DNA of 64,000 nt, from NCBI RefSeq assembly GCF_036108815.1, contig NZ_CP107985.1:2108001-2172000 (forward strand), read 5' to 3'. This document shows, in pieces, positions 9,225 to 17,501 of the stretch. A program made the position numbers and the translations under genes. How positions within the stretch are numbered: the first letter of the stretch is position 1; each line of letters opens with the position of its first letter. Under the pieces are notes generated by a model, which worked only from the letters and a program-made list of their open reading frames with translations, was not told the origin of the DNA and did not search any database. This stretch comes from Streptomyces sp. NBC_00353. Lineage in GTDB: Bacteria > Actinomycetota > Actinomycetes > Streptomycetales > Streptomycetaceae.

Positions 9225-10460
9225 TCAGTGCACCGTGATCCGCACGGTTCCGCCGTGCGGGTCCACCCGGTCGAGCCAGTCACCCCGCAGCCGGAACGAC
9301 CGGTTCGGCACGGCGGGCAGCAGCAGCCGCTCCCGGTGGAGTACGTGTCCGTCCTGGCCGACGACGAGGATCGGGCGGAGCAGCCGCCGGCCGGTGCGCA
9401 GAGTGAAGCGGTCGTGCAGCGGGCGGCTGCCGTCCAGGGCGACGAGGTTCGGCGCGATCCACTCCAGCGGGGCGTCGACGGCGAGCGCCGGACGGCCGGT
9501 CGGCCAGGGATCCGCTGCCAGGTGACGCAGTACGGACGCGGCCACGGCCCGGCCCTCGGCGGCCGCGGTCCCCGCGCTCTCCACCCCGTGCAGCAGATTG
9601 CCGACGGCGAAGACACCGGTCGCCAGGGTGCGGTACGAGGCGTCGTATGCGGGTCCACGGGTGCCGGGGTCCAGGGTCGCCCCGCCGCGCCGGGCCAGCT
9701 CGTGATCGGGGATCCAGTCGCCGGTGAAGACCACGGTGTCGCAGGGCAGGGTCGTGGTCCGGCCGTCGCGGTGGCGCAGTGAGACCCCGGTGAGCCGCTC
9801 CCGGCCGGTGAGTCCGGTGACGGTGGCGTGGGTGAGGCGTGGTGTGCGGTGCCGTGCGCGTACCGGGGCGGCGGGCAGCGGGGACGGCGGCTGGTCGGTG
9901 ACCAGGGCGATCACGTCGAGGCCGGCCACCCTCAGCGTGTCCGCCGCGGCGTGGCTGACGGGTTCGTTGCCGATGACGACCGCTCGCGTACCGATCCGCT
10001 GCCGGAAGAGGTGGACCGCCTGTTGCAGTTCACCGGTGGTGTAGACGCCGGGCGGGCGGGTGCCGGGGACGAGCCGGGCGCTGCGCGGGCGTTCGCGCGC
10101 GCCGGTGGCGAGGACGACGGCGCGCGCGGTGATGCGTTCGAGTCCGGTGGGTCCGGTGGTGTCGAGCGTGCGGGGTCCGGCCCAGCCGGTGACGGTGACT
10201 GAGGTACGGAGGGTGGCTCCGGCCCGGACGGCCGCGGCCACGCACTGTCGTGCGTACACGGGCCCGATGGCCCCTCCCCCGATGCGGCCGGCACCGAATC
10301 CGCCGTGGAAGCAGTGGCGCGGGATGCCGCCCGCGGTCTGTTCGCGTTCCAGGATCTCGACGTGGCCCGCGCCGGACGCGGCGAGTTCGGCCCCGGCGCC
10401 GAGACCGGCCGGTCCCGCCCCGACGACCAGGACATCGACGGTCCGCTCGCGCCGGGTCAT
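9225..10460 (-). CDS. NAD(P)/FAD-dependent oxidoreductase, second FAD subunit of glycerol-type operon
   Basis: A 411-residue pyridine-nucleotide-disulfide-type flavoprotein. The FAD-binding motif is GAGPAG at residues 14-19; ATGARERPRSARLVPGTRPPGVYTTG and the second Rossmann motif (VVIGNEPVSHAAADTL) follow. It resembles the accessory FAD subunits paired with GlpA/LhpB-type dehydrogenases. Its ATG overlaps the stop of the next gene upstream by ATGA, implying coupled translation. It probably passes electrons from the neighbouring glycerol-3-phosphate-dehydrogenase-like subunit. Exact function is inferred from the operon only. Confidence 0.78.
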   Translation of the reverse strand: MTRRERTVDVLVVGAGPAGLGAGAELAASGAGHVEILEREQTAGGIPRHCFHGGFGAGRIGGGAIGPVYARQCVAAAVRAGATLRTSVTVTGWAGPRTLDTTGPTGLERITARAVVLATGARERPRSARLVPGTRPPGVYTTGELQQAVHLFRQRIGTRAVVIGNEPVSHAAADTLRVAGLDVIALVTDQPPSPLPAAPVRARHRTPRLTHATVTGLTGRERLTGVSLRHRDGRTTTLPCDTVVFTGDWIPDHELARRGGATLDPGTRGPAYDASYRTLATGVFAVGNLLHGVESAGTAAAEGRAVAASVLRHLAADPWPTGRPALAVDAPLEWIAPNLVALDGSRPLHDRFTLRTGRRLLRPILVVGQDGHVLHRERLLLPAVPNRSFRLRGDWLDRVDPHGGTVRITVH

Positions 10461-11890
10461 GGCCGGGCCTCCTCGATCAGGGCACGGACCGCGGCCCCGC
10501 AGTAGAACCCCTGGCAGCGTCCGCCGCCGGCCCGGGTCCGGCGCCGCAGCCCGTCCTTCGACCGCGCCGGGATCGTACTGGTCAGCGCGTCCCGGATCTC
10601 GCCCGCGGAGACCCGTTCGCAGTGGCAGACGAGGGTGCCGTAGGCCGGGTCGGCGGCGATCAGCTCCGCACGCCGGTACGGGCGGGGGAAGGCCTCACCG
10701 AGCTGGGGCATGACCAGCGGCGGCAGTTCGGTCGGTGTACCGAGGTCGAGGCCGGTGCCGGCGAGCAGTTCGGTGACGTACGCGGCGATGGCCATGGAGG
10801 CGGTGAGGCCCGTGGAGCGGATACCGCCGACGGCGACGTACCGCTGGTCGGGGTAGGCCCGGATGCGGTAGTCCTCGTGGCCGGTGGCGGCGCGCAGTCC
10901 GGCGTAGACGGCCGTGACTTCCTCGTCGAGCAGTCCGGGCAGGATCCGGCGGCCCTTCTCGCGCAGGAGCGCGAGACCGTCGGCGCTGGATCCGGTGGCG
11001 GTCTTGTCGTCGAGCTCTTCGGCGGTCGGCCCGAGCAGGACGTTGCCGAAAACGGTCGGTGCCACCAGGACGCCCTTGCCGGCCGCGGTGGGAACCGGAA
11101 GCAGGATGTGGTCGACGAGATCGCGGGCGAGCTTGTCGAAGACGATGAGCTGGCCGCGGCGCGGAGTGACGGTGAAGGCGTCGTGGCCGAGTTGCCGGTC
11201 GAGTTCGTCGGCGTACAGACCGGCGACGTTGATCAGGTAGCGGGTGCGCAGCGGGCCGCGCGTGGTGGTGAGGGTGTGGACGTCCTGACCACTGTCGATG
11301 TGCCGGACCCGGCAGTTGAGGTGGAGATGGACTCCTGCGCGCACGGCCTGGGTGGCGTACGCGAGAGGCGTCGTCCAGGGGCAGATGATGCTCTCGTCGG
11401 GGATCTCCAGCGCGCCGAGCGCACCCGGGCCCAGATGGGGTTCACGGGCACGCAACTCGCCGGCTTCGATGATGCGTGCCGCGTGGTAGTCGTTGCGTTC
11501 CGCCTTTGCCGCCAGGGCGGGGAGTGCGGCGAGCTGTTCCTCGTCCCAGGCGACGAGGAGGGCGCCGACGCGTTCGACCGGGATGCCGGTCACGGCGGCG
11601 TACGCGGCGAGCCTGCGTTGACCGTCGCGCACGAGGCGGGCTTCCAGCGAGCCGGGCACGGCGTCGAAACCGGTGTGCAGGATCGCGGTGTTGGCCTTCG
11701 ACGTCCCGTTGCCGATGTCGTCCGATCCGTCGATGAGGGCGGTGCGCAGCCGGTAGCGGGCGAGTTCGCGGGCGACGGCGGTGCCGACGACTCCTGCACC
11801 GATGACGGTCACGTCGTACGTCGTCGCGTCCCCGTCCCCGTCAGGCAGGCGGTGCGCCAGGGCTCCGGTCGCGGTGATCGTCGGTGTCAT
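10457..11890 (-). CDS. FAD-dependent glycerol-3-phosphate dehydrogenase-like protein with BFD [2Fe-2S] domain
   Basis: A 477-residue DAO-type flavoprotein: GAGVVG at residues 31-36 begins the FAD fold, and the C-terminal ~90 residues carry a BFD-like iron-sulfur domain with CHC near 422 and CQGFYC near 462. This two-domain layout is that of anaerobic GlpA. It lies 37 bases after an FGGY kinase gene and overlaps the next FAD gene by 4 bases. The expected reaction is glycerol 3-phosphate to dihydroxyacetone phosphate. No GlpC-like membrane anchor follows, so the electron acceptor is unclear. Confidence 0.82.
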   Translation of the reverse strand: MTPTITATGALAHRLPDGDGDATTYDVTVIGAGVVGTAVARELARYRLRTALIDGSDDIGNGTSKANTAILHTGFDAVPGSLEARLVRDGQRRLAAYAAVTGIPVERVGALLVAWDEEQLAALPALAAKAERNDYHAARIIEAGELRAREPHLGPGALGALEIPDESIICPWTTPLAYATQAVRAGVHLHLNCRVRHIDSGQDVHTLTTTRGPLRTRYLINVAGLYADELDRQLGHDAFTVTPRRGQLIVFDKLARDLVDHILLPVPTAAGKGVLVAPTVFGNVLLGPTAEELDDKTATGSSADGLALLREKGRRILPGLLDEEVTAVYAGLRAATGHEDYRIRAYPDQRYVAVGGIRSTGLTASMAIAAYVTELLAGTGLDLGTPTELPPLVMPQLGEAFPRPYRRAELIAADPAYGTLVCHCERVSAGEIRDALTSTIPARSKDGLRRRTRAGGGRCQGFYCGAAVRALIEEARP

Positions 11891-11927
11891 GTCGTCTCTC
11901 CCGGGCCGCGCCGGTCGGCGATGCCCG

Positions 11928-13361
11928 TCATGCGCGGTCCAGCAGGGTCTCCACCGCCGCGCGGAACCGGGCGAGACGTTCGGCGGCCTCGTCCGCGCCG
12001 ATCCGCGGTTCGTAGACGGCGGCCGGTTCCCATGCGGGTACCGCCTGGTGGAGCGGCAACTGCGGGTCGAGGCCCAGCCGGGCGACGGCCCCGACGCCGA
12101 GTGCGGTGACGTCCGGCAGCGCGGACACCTCGACCGGCCGCTGCAGCAGGTCGGCCTGGGTCTGCATGAGGAGCGCGGAGCGGGTCAGGCCGCCGTCGAC
12201 GCGGAGCGAGGTCAGCGGTCCGCCGAGGTCGGTGGCAACGGCATCGGCCAGTTCGACGACCTGCGCGGCGATGCCGTCGCACAGGGCCCGCACCAGGTGC
12301 CCCGCGGTGGTGTCCAGGCCGAGGCCGGTGACCGAGCCGCGCAGATCACTGCGCCACCAGGGTGCGGCAAGTCCGGCGAGCGCCGGTACGAACGTGACCG
12401 TGCCGGCGTCGGGGACGGTGGAGCCGACCGGGTCGAGGTCGGCGGCGCCGGAGATCACTCCGAGGTCGGTGAGCCACCGGACGGCGGATGCGGCGGTGTA
12501 CACCTGCCCGTCGAGGCAGTAGCTGGTACGTCCGCCGAGCTGCCAGGCGACACAGCTGACCAGCCCGGTGGAGCCGCGGCGCGGCGTGGGCCCGGTCTGG
12601 GCGAGGAGGAAGGCACCGGTGCCGTAGGTGCATTTGGCGGTGCCCGGTTCCAGGGCGCCCTGGGCGAGGAGGGCGGCCTGCTGGTCGACGAGCAGTCCGG
12701 TCAGCGGGAGTTCACCGCCGAAGACGCGCGTCACACCGACGGGCCCGGCGGCGTCGACGACGGACGGGAGCCGTTCACCGGAGAGGCCGAAGATGTCCAG
12801 GGCGGCGGGTGACCAGCCGACCCGGTCGAGGTCGAGCAGCTGGGTTCGTCCCGCGGTCGCCGCGTCCGTGACGAACGCCCCGGTCAGTCGGTGGACGAGC
12901 CAGGCGTCGCTGGTGGTGACCACGCCCTCGCGGGTCAGCTCGCGGCGGATCCAGGCCATCTTCGGGGCGGCGAAGTACGGATCGAGCGGCAAACCGGTGA
13001 GTTGTTTCAACTCCTGGCCGTGACCGGCGAGTTCGGCGCACAGCGATGCGGACCGCCGGTCCTGCCAGACGATGGCGTCGGTGAGCGGCCGCCCGGTCGC
13101 GGGGTCCCAGGCGAGCACGGTCTCCCCCTGGTTCGCGAGTCCGACGGCGGCCACCGGCTCGCCGGCTTCGTGCACCGCCTGCCGTCCGGCGTCGACGACC
13201 GAGGCGAGCAGCTCGGCGGGGTCGGCCTCGACCACTCCCCCGGCGCCGTACCGAGGCCGCACCGGAGCCGATCCGGAACCGATCACTCCGCGCTCCGGGC
13301 AGATCACCAGCGCCTTGGTGCCGGATGTGCCCTGGTCCACGGCGAGTACCGGGCCTGTCAT
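11928..13361 (-). CDS. FGGY-family kinase, glycerol kinase-like
   Basis: A 477-residue sugar/polyol kinase. The N-terminal phosphate-binding motif is DQGTSGTKA, then WQDRR, and the second domain has DQQAALLAQG...TYGTGAF, all characteristic of glycerol kinases. The start at 13361 gives the correct N-terminus and has GGAG 7-8 bases before it; the frame continues 33 codons upstream with no family similarity. It is the first gene of a three-gene unit with two FAD enzymes, consistent with glycerol or a related polyol being phosphorylated and then oxidised. A different triol or polyol substrate is possible. Confidence 0.85.
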   Translation of the reverse strand: MTGPVLAVDQGTSGTKALVICPERGVIGSGSAPVRPRYGAGGVVEADPAELLASVVDAGRQAVHEAGEPVAAVGLANQGETVLAWDPATGRPLTDAIVWQDRRSASLCAELAGHGQELKQLTGLPLDPYFAAPKMAWIRRELTREGVVTTSDAWLVHRLTGAFVTDAATAGRTQLLDLDRVGWSPAALDIFGLSGERLPSVVDAAGPVGVTRVFGGELPLTGLLVDQQAALLAQGALEPGTAKCTYGTGAFLLAQTGPTPRRGSTGLVSCVAWQLGGRTSYCLDGQVYTAASAVRWLTDLGVISGAADLDPVGSTVPDAGTVTFVPALAGLAAPWWRSDLRGSVTGLGLDTTAGHLVRALCDGIAAQVVELADAVATDLGGPLTSLRVDGGLTRSALLMQTQADLLQRPVEVSALPDVTALGVGAVARLGLDPQLPLHQAVPAWEPAAVYEPRIGADEAAERLARFRAAVETLLDRA

Positions 13362-13800
13362 CGACACTCCAGCTGTACGGAAGCTCTGCGGCTTGAACGG
13401 AATCGTGATCACTGGTCGCTGATGCACACAGTGGTGCAGACCACCGCGTACGTCAAGCACCGTCCGTACCCCTGACGGAGCGACCGCATGGTGGTCAACT
13501 CACCTTTGATTCAGAGGACTTGAGTAAGATCCGCGAATCGGTCAGGTGGTCGGCACCAGGCGTTCTACACTCACCGCCGAGCAACAACCGGACACTCCGG
13601 AGCAGTTCACTCTCCAAAGGCTGCTTCACCCCCCACGTGCTTGAGGATTGATGAGACCGACACACTTTCCCGTGCACCGACATCACGGTCACCGGGCCTT
13701 CCGCTCCTGCATGGCTGTACCGCCTCCGGGCGGCGTGACGTGCTGAGAACACCCCCGATCCGCCCCGTTCGGCCCTGTCGCACGGGAGCGGGGCGAGCCC
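13362..13800. other. divergent promoter region of kinase operon and the 13.8-kb gene
   Basis: About 440 bases without a convincing gene. It must hold promoters for two divergent units. The only marked element is GTGGT-GCAG-ACCAC at 13431-13444, an inverted repeat 70 bases upstream of the kinase start that could be a GntR-type operator. A TTGA/TAAGAT pair near 13505-13532 is too closely spaced to be a good sigma-70 promoter. Confidence 0.45.
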
Positions 13801-14808
13801 ATGGCCAACAGTGATTTCCGGCCGGTCTATCACCCTGCCGGACATGACAACGAGTTACGTGCCGCGTTACAGGACCTGCGTACCGGTCGCTGGGTCTCCA
13901 TGCGCAATCTGTTGGAGAGCACTCCGGACTGGACGCTGTGGACCCAGCGCACCCAGGTGCTCGGAGCGGTCGCCGCGGGATCCGACGCCGTACAGGCCTG
14001 GCGGGCCGAGGAGCCCGGGAGCGTCGCAGCTGTCGTGATGCACGCACGGGTCGTCGTGGAGCGGGCGGTACGCGCTCATCGCGAAGGACACCACCGGGCG
14101 CAGGAACTGTGGCAGGAAGCCTGGGAGGCCTGCAGCGCCGCCGCCTACGCCACCCCGGCCGACCCGGTGCCATGGGTGTGCCTGCTGGCCCTGTCCCAAC
14201 TGGACGAGGAGCAGCGACTGAAGGAGCACCGGCTGCATCCGCCGGGGCCGATGCTCTTTCCCGGTCCGTGGGGCCTGCTGGCGGAGGCCGACCGGCGCGA
14301 TCCGGGCAACCGCGAGGCCTACCATCGGATGCTCCAGTTCGTATACGCGCGCAAGGCCGGCGGCACCCTCTCGGAGGCGGTCAATTTCGCCCAGTGGGCG
14401 GCCTCCTCGGCACCCGACGGCTCCGCGCTCCATGTCCTGCCGCTGTATGTGCGGGTCGAGCGCTACCGCCGCGAGCACGGGCAGGAGAAGGCTCTGGACC
14501 TTCACTGGGTCACCGAGGACGCCGAACGGGATGCCGAGCGGGCCCTGCGCCTGTGGTTCCACCGCACGGATCCCGCCGGACAGTCCCTGCTCGACGTCAA
14601 TCATCTCGCCCACGCGCTGTGGGGCTCCCTGCGGTTCGCCGACGCGGTCCCCGTGTTCCGGGCGCTCGGGCCGTACTTCACCACGCTGCCCTGGTCGCAC
14701 CGCACCCGCACCCCCCACGACCCCTCGGCCGCCGAGGACGTGTTCCTGCGTGCCCGGAGCCGCTGTCTCGCCACAGCACGCGAACCGGGACGCGGACCGC
14801 ACGGCTGA
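13801..14808 (+). CDS. protein of unknown function, Trp/Arg-rich helical
   Basis: A 335-residue soluble protein with no signal peptide. It is rich in helix-forming residues, and several blocks look like irregular helical repeats (AQELWQEAWEACSAAA, EAYHRMLQFVYARKAGGTLSEAVNFAQWAAS). The sequence around LLEADRRDPGNREAYHRML resembles tetratricopeptide-like helices. I do not recognise a family. It is followed after 65 bases by an amino-acid permease gene on the same strand, but the permease has its own strong ribosome site, so a functional link is uncertain. Confidence 0.7.
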   Translation: MANSDFRPVYHPAGHDNELRAALQDLRTGRWVSMRNLLESTPDWTLWTQRTQVLGAVAAGSDAVQAWRAEEPGSVAAVVMHARVVVERAVRAHREGHHRAQELWQEAWEACSAAAYATPADPVPWVCLLALSQLDEEQRLKEHRLHPPGPMLFPGPWGLLAEADRRDPGNREAYHRMLQFVYARKAGGTLSEAVNFAQWAASSAPDGSALHVLPLYVRVERYRREHGQEKALDLHWVTEDAERDAERALRLWFHRTDPAGQSLLDVNHLAHALWGSLRFADAVPVFRALGPYFTTLPWSHRTRTPHDPSAAEDVFLRARSRCLATAREPGRGPHG

Positions 14809-14873
14809 GCCCACGGTGCCGTCGCCCCGCAGAAGACCATCCCATCCCCATCCCGCTCACGGAGGTATCTGTC

Positions 14874-16403
14874 ATGTCCATATCCACCTCGGCCCAGCCG
14901 GGCGCGGAGGCCAACCCCCAGAAGGACGAGGAGCAGCGGCTGCGCGAACTCGGCTACCAGCCGGTGCTGGCCCGTCGCATGGGCGGCTTCGGCAACTTCG
15001 CCATCAGCTTCTCCGTCATCTCGATCCTGTCCGGCTGCATGACCCTGTACGGCTTCGGCATGTCGACCGGCGGACCGTCGGTGATGCTCTGGGGCTGGGC
15101 AGGTGTCGGCCTGTTCGTGCTCTGCGTCGGCATGGCGCTCGCCGAGGTCACCAGCGCGTACCCGACGTCCGGCGCGCTGTACTACATGGCGGACCGGCTC
15201 GGTGGCCGCAAGTGGGGCTGGTACACCGGCTGGCTGAATCTGCTCGGCCTGCTCGGTGCGATCGCGGGCATCGACTACGGCGCCGCTCTGTTCACCGGCG
15301 CGCTGATGAACCTGCAGTGGGGCTTCGACCCGACGCCCGGCCACACCATGATCATTTTTGTCTGCATCCTGCTGTTGCATGCCGTGCTGAACCTCTTCGG
15401 GGTCCGCCTCGTCAGCGTTCTCAACTCGATCAGCGTGTGGTGGCATCTGGCCGGTGTCGCCGTGATCGTCGCCGTGCTGGCGATCGTCCCCTCGCACCAC
15501 CAGTCGCCGTCGTTCGTCTTCACCGAGTTCGTCAATGACACGGGATGGCAGAACCCGCTCTATGTGGCGGCGATCGGTCTGCTCCTCGCGCAGTACACCT
15601 TCTGCGGTTACGACGCCTCCGCCCATCTGTCGGAGGAGACGTCGAACGCCTCGGTGACGGCGGCCCGCGGCATCGTCCGCTCGATCTGGGTCTCCTGGAT
15701 CGCCGGGTTCGTGCTGCTCGCCGGTCTGACGTTCGCGATCCAGGACTACGCGGGCACCCAGGACACCGCCACCGGTGTACCGCCCGCCCAGATCCTGATC
15801 GACGCGCTCGGCACCTCGGGCGCCACCGCCATGCTGCTGATCGTGATCGCGGCCCAGCTGTTCTGCGGCAACGCCGAGGTCGCCGCGGCGAGCCGGATGG
15901 TGTTCGCGTTCAGCCGGGACAACGCGCTGCCGGGTTCGGCGCTGTGGCGCAAGGTGAGCGCCCGCACCCAGACACCCGTGAACGCGGTATGGCTGTCGGT
16001 CGTCGTCGCCGGACTGCTCGCGCTTCCGTCCCTCTACTCCGCGACCGCGTACGGTGCGGTGACCGCGATCAATGTCATCGGCATCACGCCCGCCTATGCG
16101 ATCCCGATCTTCCTGAAGCTGCGCGCGGGCGACCGCTTCCAGCGCGGCCCCTGGCACCTGGGCCGCTGGTCGAAGCCGATCGGCTGGATCGCCGTGGTGT
16201 GGGTGGCGATCGTGACCGTACTGTTCCTGCTTCCGCAGTCGTCGCCGGTGACCATCGACTCGATGAACTATGCCTCGATCGCACTGGTGGCGGTCCTGGT
16301 GCTGGCCACCGTGTGGTGGTTCGTCGCGCGCCGTTCGTACGGCACGCCGTCCGCGTACGGGAACGCCCGTGAGCAGGCGGAGATCGCGGCGGACATCGTC
16401 TGA
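14874..16403 (+). CDS. APC-family amino acid permease
   Basis: A 509-residue transporter with about 12 membrane segments. The N-terminal LRELGYQPVLARRMGGFGNFAISFSVISILSG motif region and the later EVTSAYPTSGALYYMA are hallmarks of the amino acid/polyamine/organocation superfamily, especially the GABA/choline-like bacterial permeases. ATG at 14874 has GGAGG eight bases upstream. The substrate is unknown. A strong hairpin follows the stop codon. Confidence 0.9.
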   Translation: MSISTSAQPGAEANPQKDEEQRLRELGYQPVLARRMGGFGNFAISFSVISILSGCMTLYGFGMSTGGPSVMLWGWAGVGLFVLCVGMALAEVTSAYPTSGALYYMADRLGGRKWGWYTGWLNLLGLLGAIAGIDYGAALFTGALMNLQWGFDPTPGHTMIIFVCILLLHAVLNLFGVRLVSVLNSISVWWHLAGVAVIVAVLAIVPSHHQSPSFVFTEFVNDTGWQNPLYVAAIGLLLAQYTFCGYDASAHLSEETSNASVTAARGIVRSIWVSWIAGFVLLAGLTFAIQDYAGTQDTATGVPPAQILIDALGTSGATAMLLIVIAAQLFCGNAEVAAASRMVFAFSRDNALPGSALWRKVSARTQTPVNAVWLSVVVAGLLALPSLYSATAYGAVTAINVIGITPAYAIPIFLKLRAGDRFQRGPWHLGRWSKPIGWIAVVWVAIVTVLFLLPQSSPVTIDSMNYASIALVAVLVLATVWWFVARRSYGTPSAYGNAREQAEIAADIV

Positions 16404-16428
16404 CGCGGGGGCTGTCGCGGCCTCTTCA

Positions 16429-16460
16429 GGCCCTCCCGGACCCTCGGGTCCGGGAGGGCC
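16429..16460. terminator. bidirectional terminator hairpin
   Basis: A perfect 15-base stem (GGCCCTCCCGGACCC and its complement) with a two-base TC loop; in practice a shorter stem with a four-base loop. It lies between the converging permease and TSUP genes and can serve both. Confidence 0.8.
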
Positions 16461-16481
16461 CTGCCGTGCCGCCGGGTGCGG

Positions 16482-17249
16482 TCAGCCCACGAGCAGCTGG
16501 AGGCCGCCGAGCACGGTCGCGCCGATCACCAGTCGTTCGAAGAGTTTCTGGTTGATCCGGTCCACGCACTTGCGACCGATATAGGCGCCGGGAATGACGA
16601 ACAGCAGCATCGCGGCGTCCAGCAGCAGCGACTGGGCATCGATGAGGCCGAGGCCCACGCTGAACGGCACCTTGGAGGTGTTGACGATCAGGAAGAACCA
16701 CGCCGACGTACCAAGGAAGCCGAGCTTCCGGAAACCGGCCGAGAGCAGATAGAGCGACATCACCGGGCCGCCCGCGTTGGCGACCATGGTGGTGAAGCCG
16801 CCGAGCACTCCGTACGAACGGGCCTTGAGCCGACCCGTCCGGGACGGGCGGCCGGACTCCTCCGGAGGTTCCTTGCCCTCGGCGCCGGAACGGCGGCGCC
16901 AGACGGTGACGCCTGCCATGAAGAGCAGAATCGCGCCGATCGATGTCCTTACCGCGTCGTCGTCGGCCCACATCATGAAAAGCGTGCCGGCCACCACGCC
17001 AACAGCGACGGCGGGGAACAGCCGCAGCAGCGTCGGCCAGTGCGCGTGCCTGCGGTAGGTGAGGACGGCGAGCACATCGCCCGCGATGAGGATCGGGAGC
17101 AGTACCCCGGTGGACTCGCGGGCCGGGAGTACGGCCGCGAAGACCGCGAGACTGATCGTATTGGCACCGCTGACGGCCGTCTTGGAGAAGCCTACGAGTG
17201 CGGATGCCGCGGCCAGCGCCGCCAGTTGCCAGAGTGTGAGGGTGTCCAT
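16482..17249 (-). CDS. TSUP (TauE/SafE) family membrane transporter
   Basis: A 255-residue protein with about eight membrane segments and the repeated motif typical of TauE/SafE sulfite/organosulfonate exporters: GFSKTAVSGANTIS near the N-terminus and its second-half counterpart GGFTTMVANAGGPVMSLYLL. The ATG at 17249 is used; a GTG at 17273 would add eight residues, and neither has a strong ribosome site. The transported anion is unknown. It converges on the APC permease. Confidence 0.85.
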   Translation of the reverse strand: MDTLTLWQLAALAAASALVGFSKTAVSGANTISLAVFAAVLPARESTGVLLPILIAGDVLAVLTYRRHAHWPTLLRLFPAVAVGVVAGTLFMMWADDDAVRTSIGAILLFMAGVTVWRRRSGAEGKEPPEESGRPSRTGRLKARSYGVLGGFTTMVANAGGPVMSLYLLSAGFRKLGFLGTSAWFFLIVNTSKVPFSVGLGLIDAQSLLLDAAMLLFVIPGAYIGRKCVDRINQKLFERLVIGATVLGGLQLLVG

Positions 17250-17501
17250 GCCAGGAACAGATGGTAGTCGCACCCATTTTCGGGCCGCGATCGAGTCCCT
17301 CGCTCAACGCCCGACTTTGCACCGACTCATCCGATGTGTTGTCACACGACTCCCTCCATCGCCAGCCCAATTGACCCTACCTACTGGGTAGTTGCACGTC
17401 AGGAGTCTTGACCTCGGACAGGGGCGTTGTAAGCATCGGATGTCTCAGTGGGCAGCCACCGTGGCTCCACCCACATCGGCCCCGGCGAGAGGGCGACGGC
17501 C

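Noticed and set aside
13431..13444. GTGGT-GCAG-ACCAC as a further LutR operator.
   Set aside because: The spacing is TGGT-N4-ACCA, not the TGGT-N3-ACCA of the lut sites, so a different regulator is more likely.
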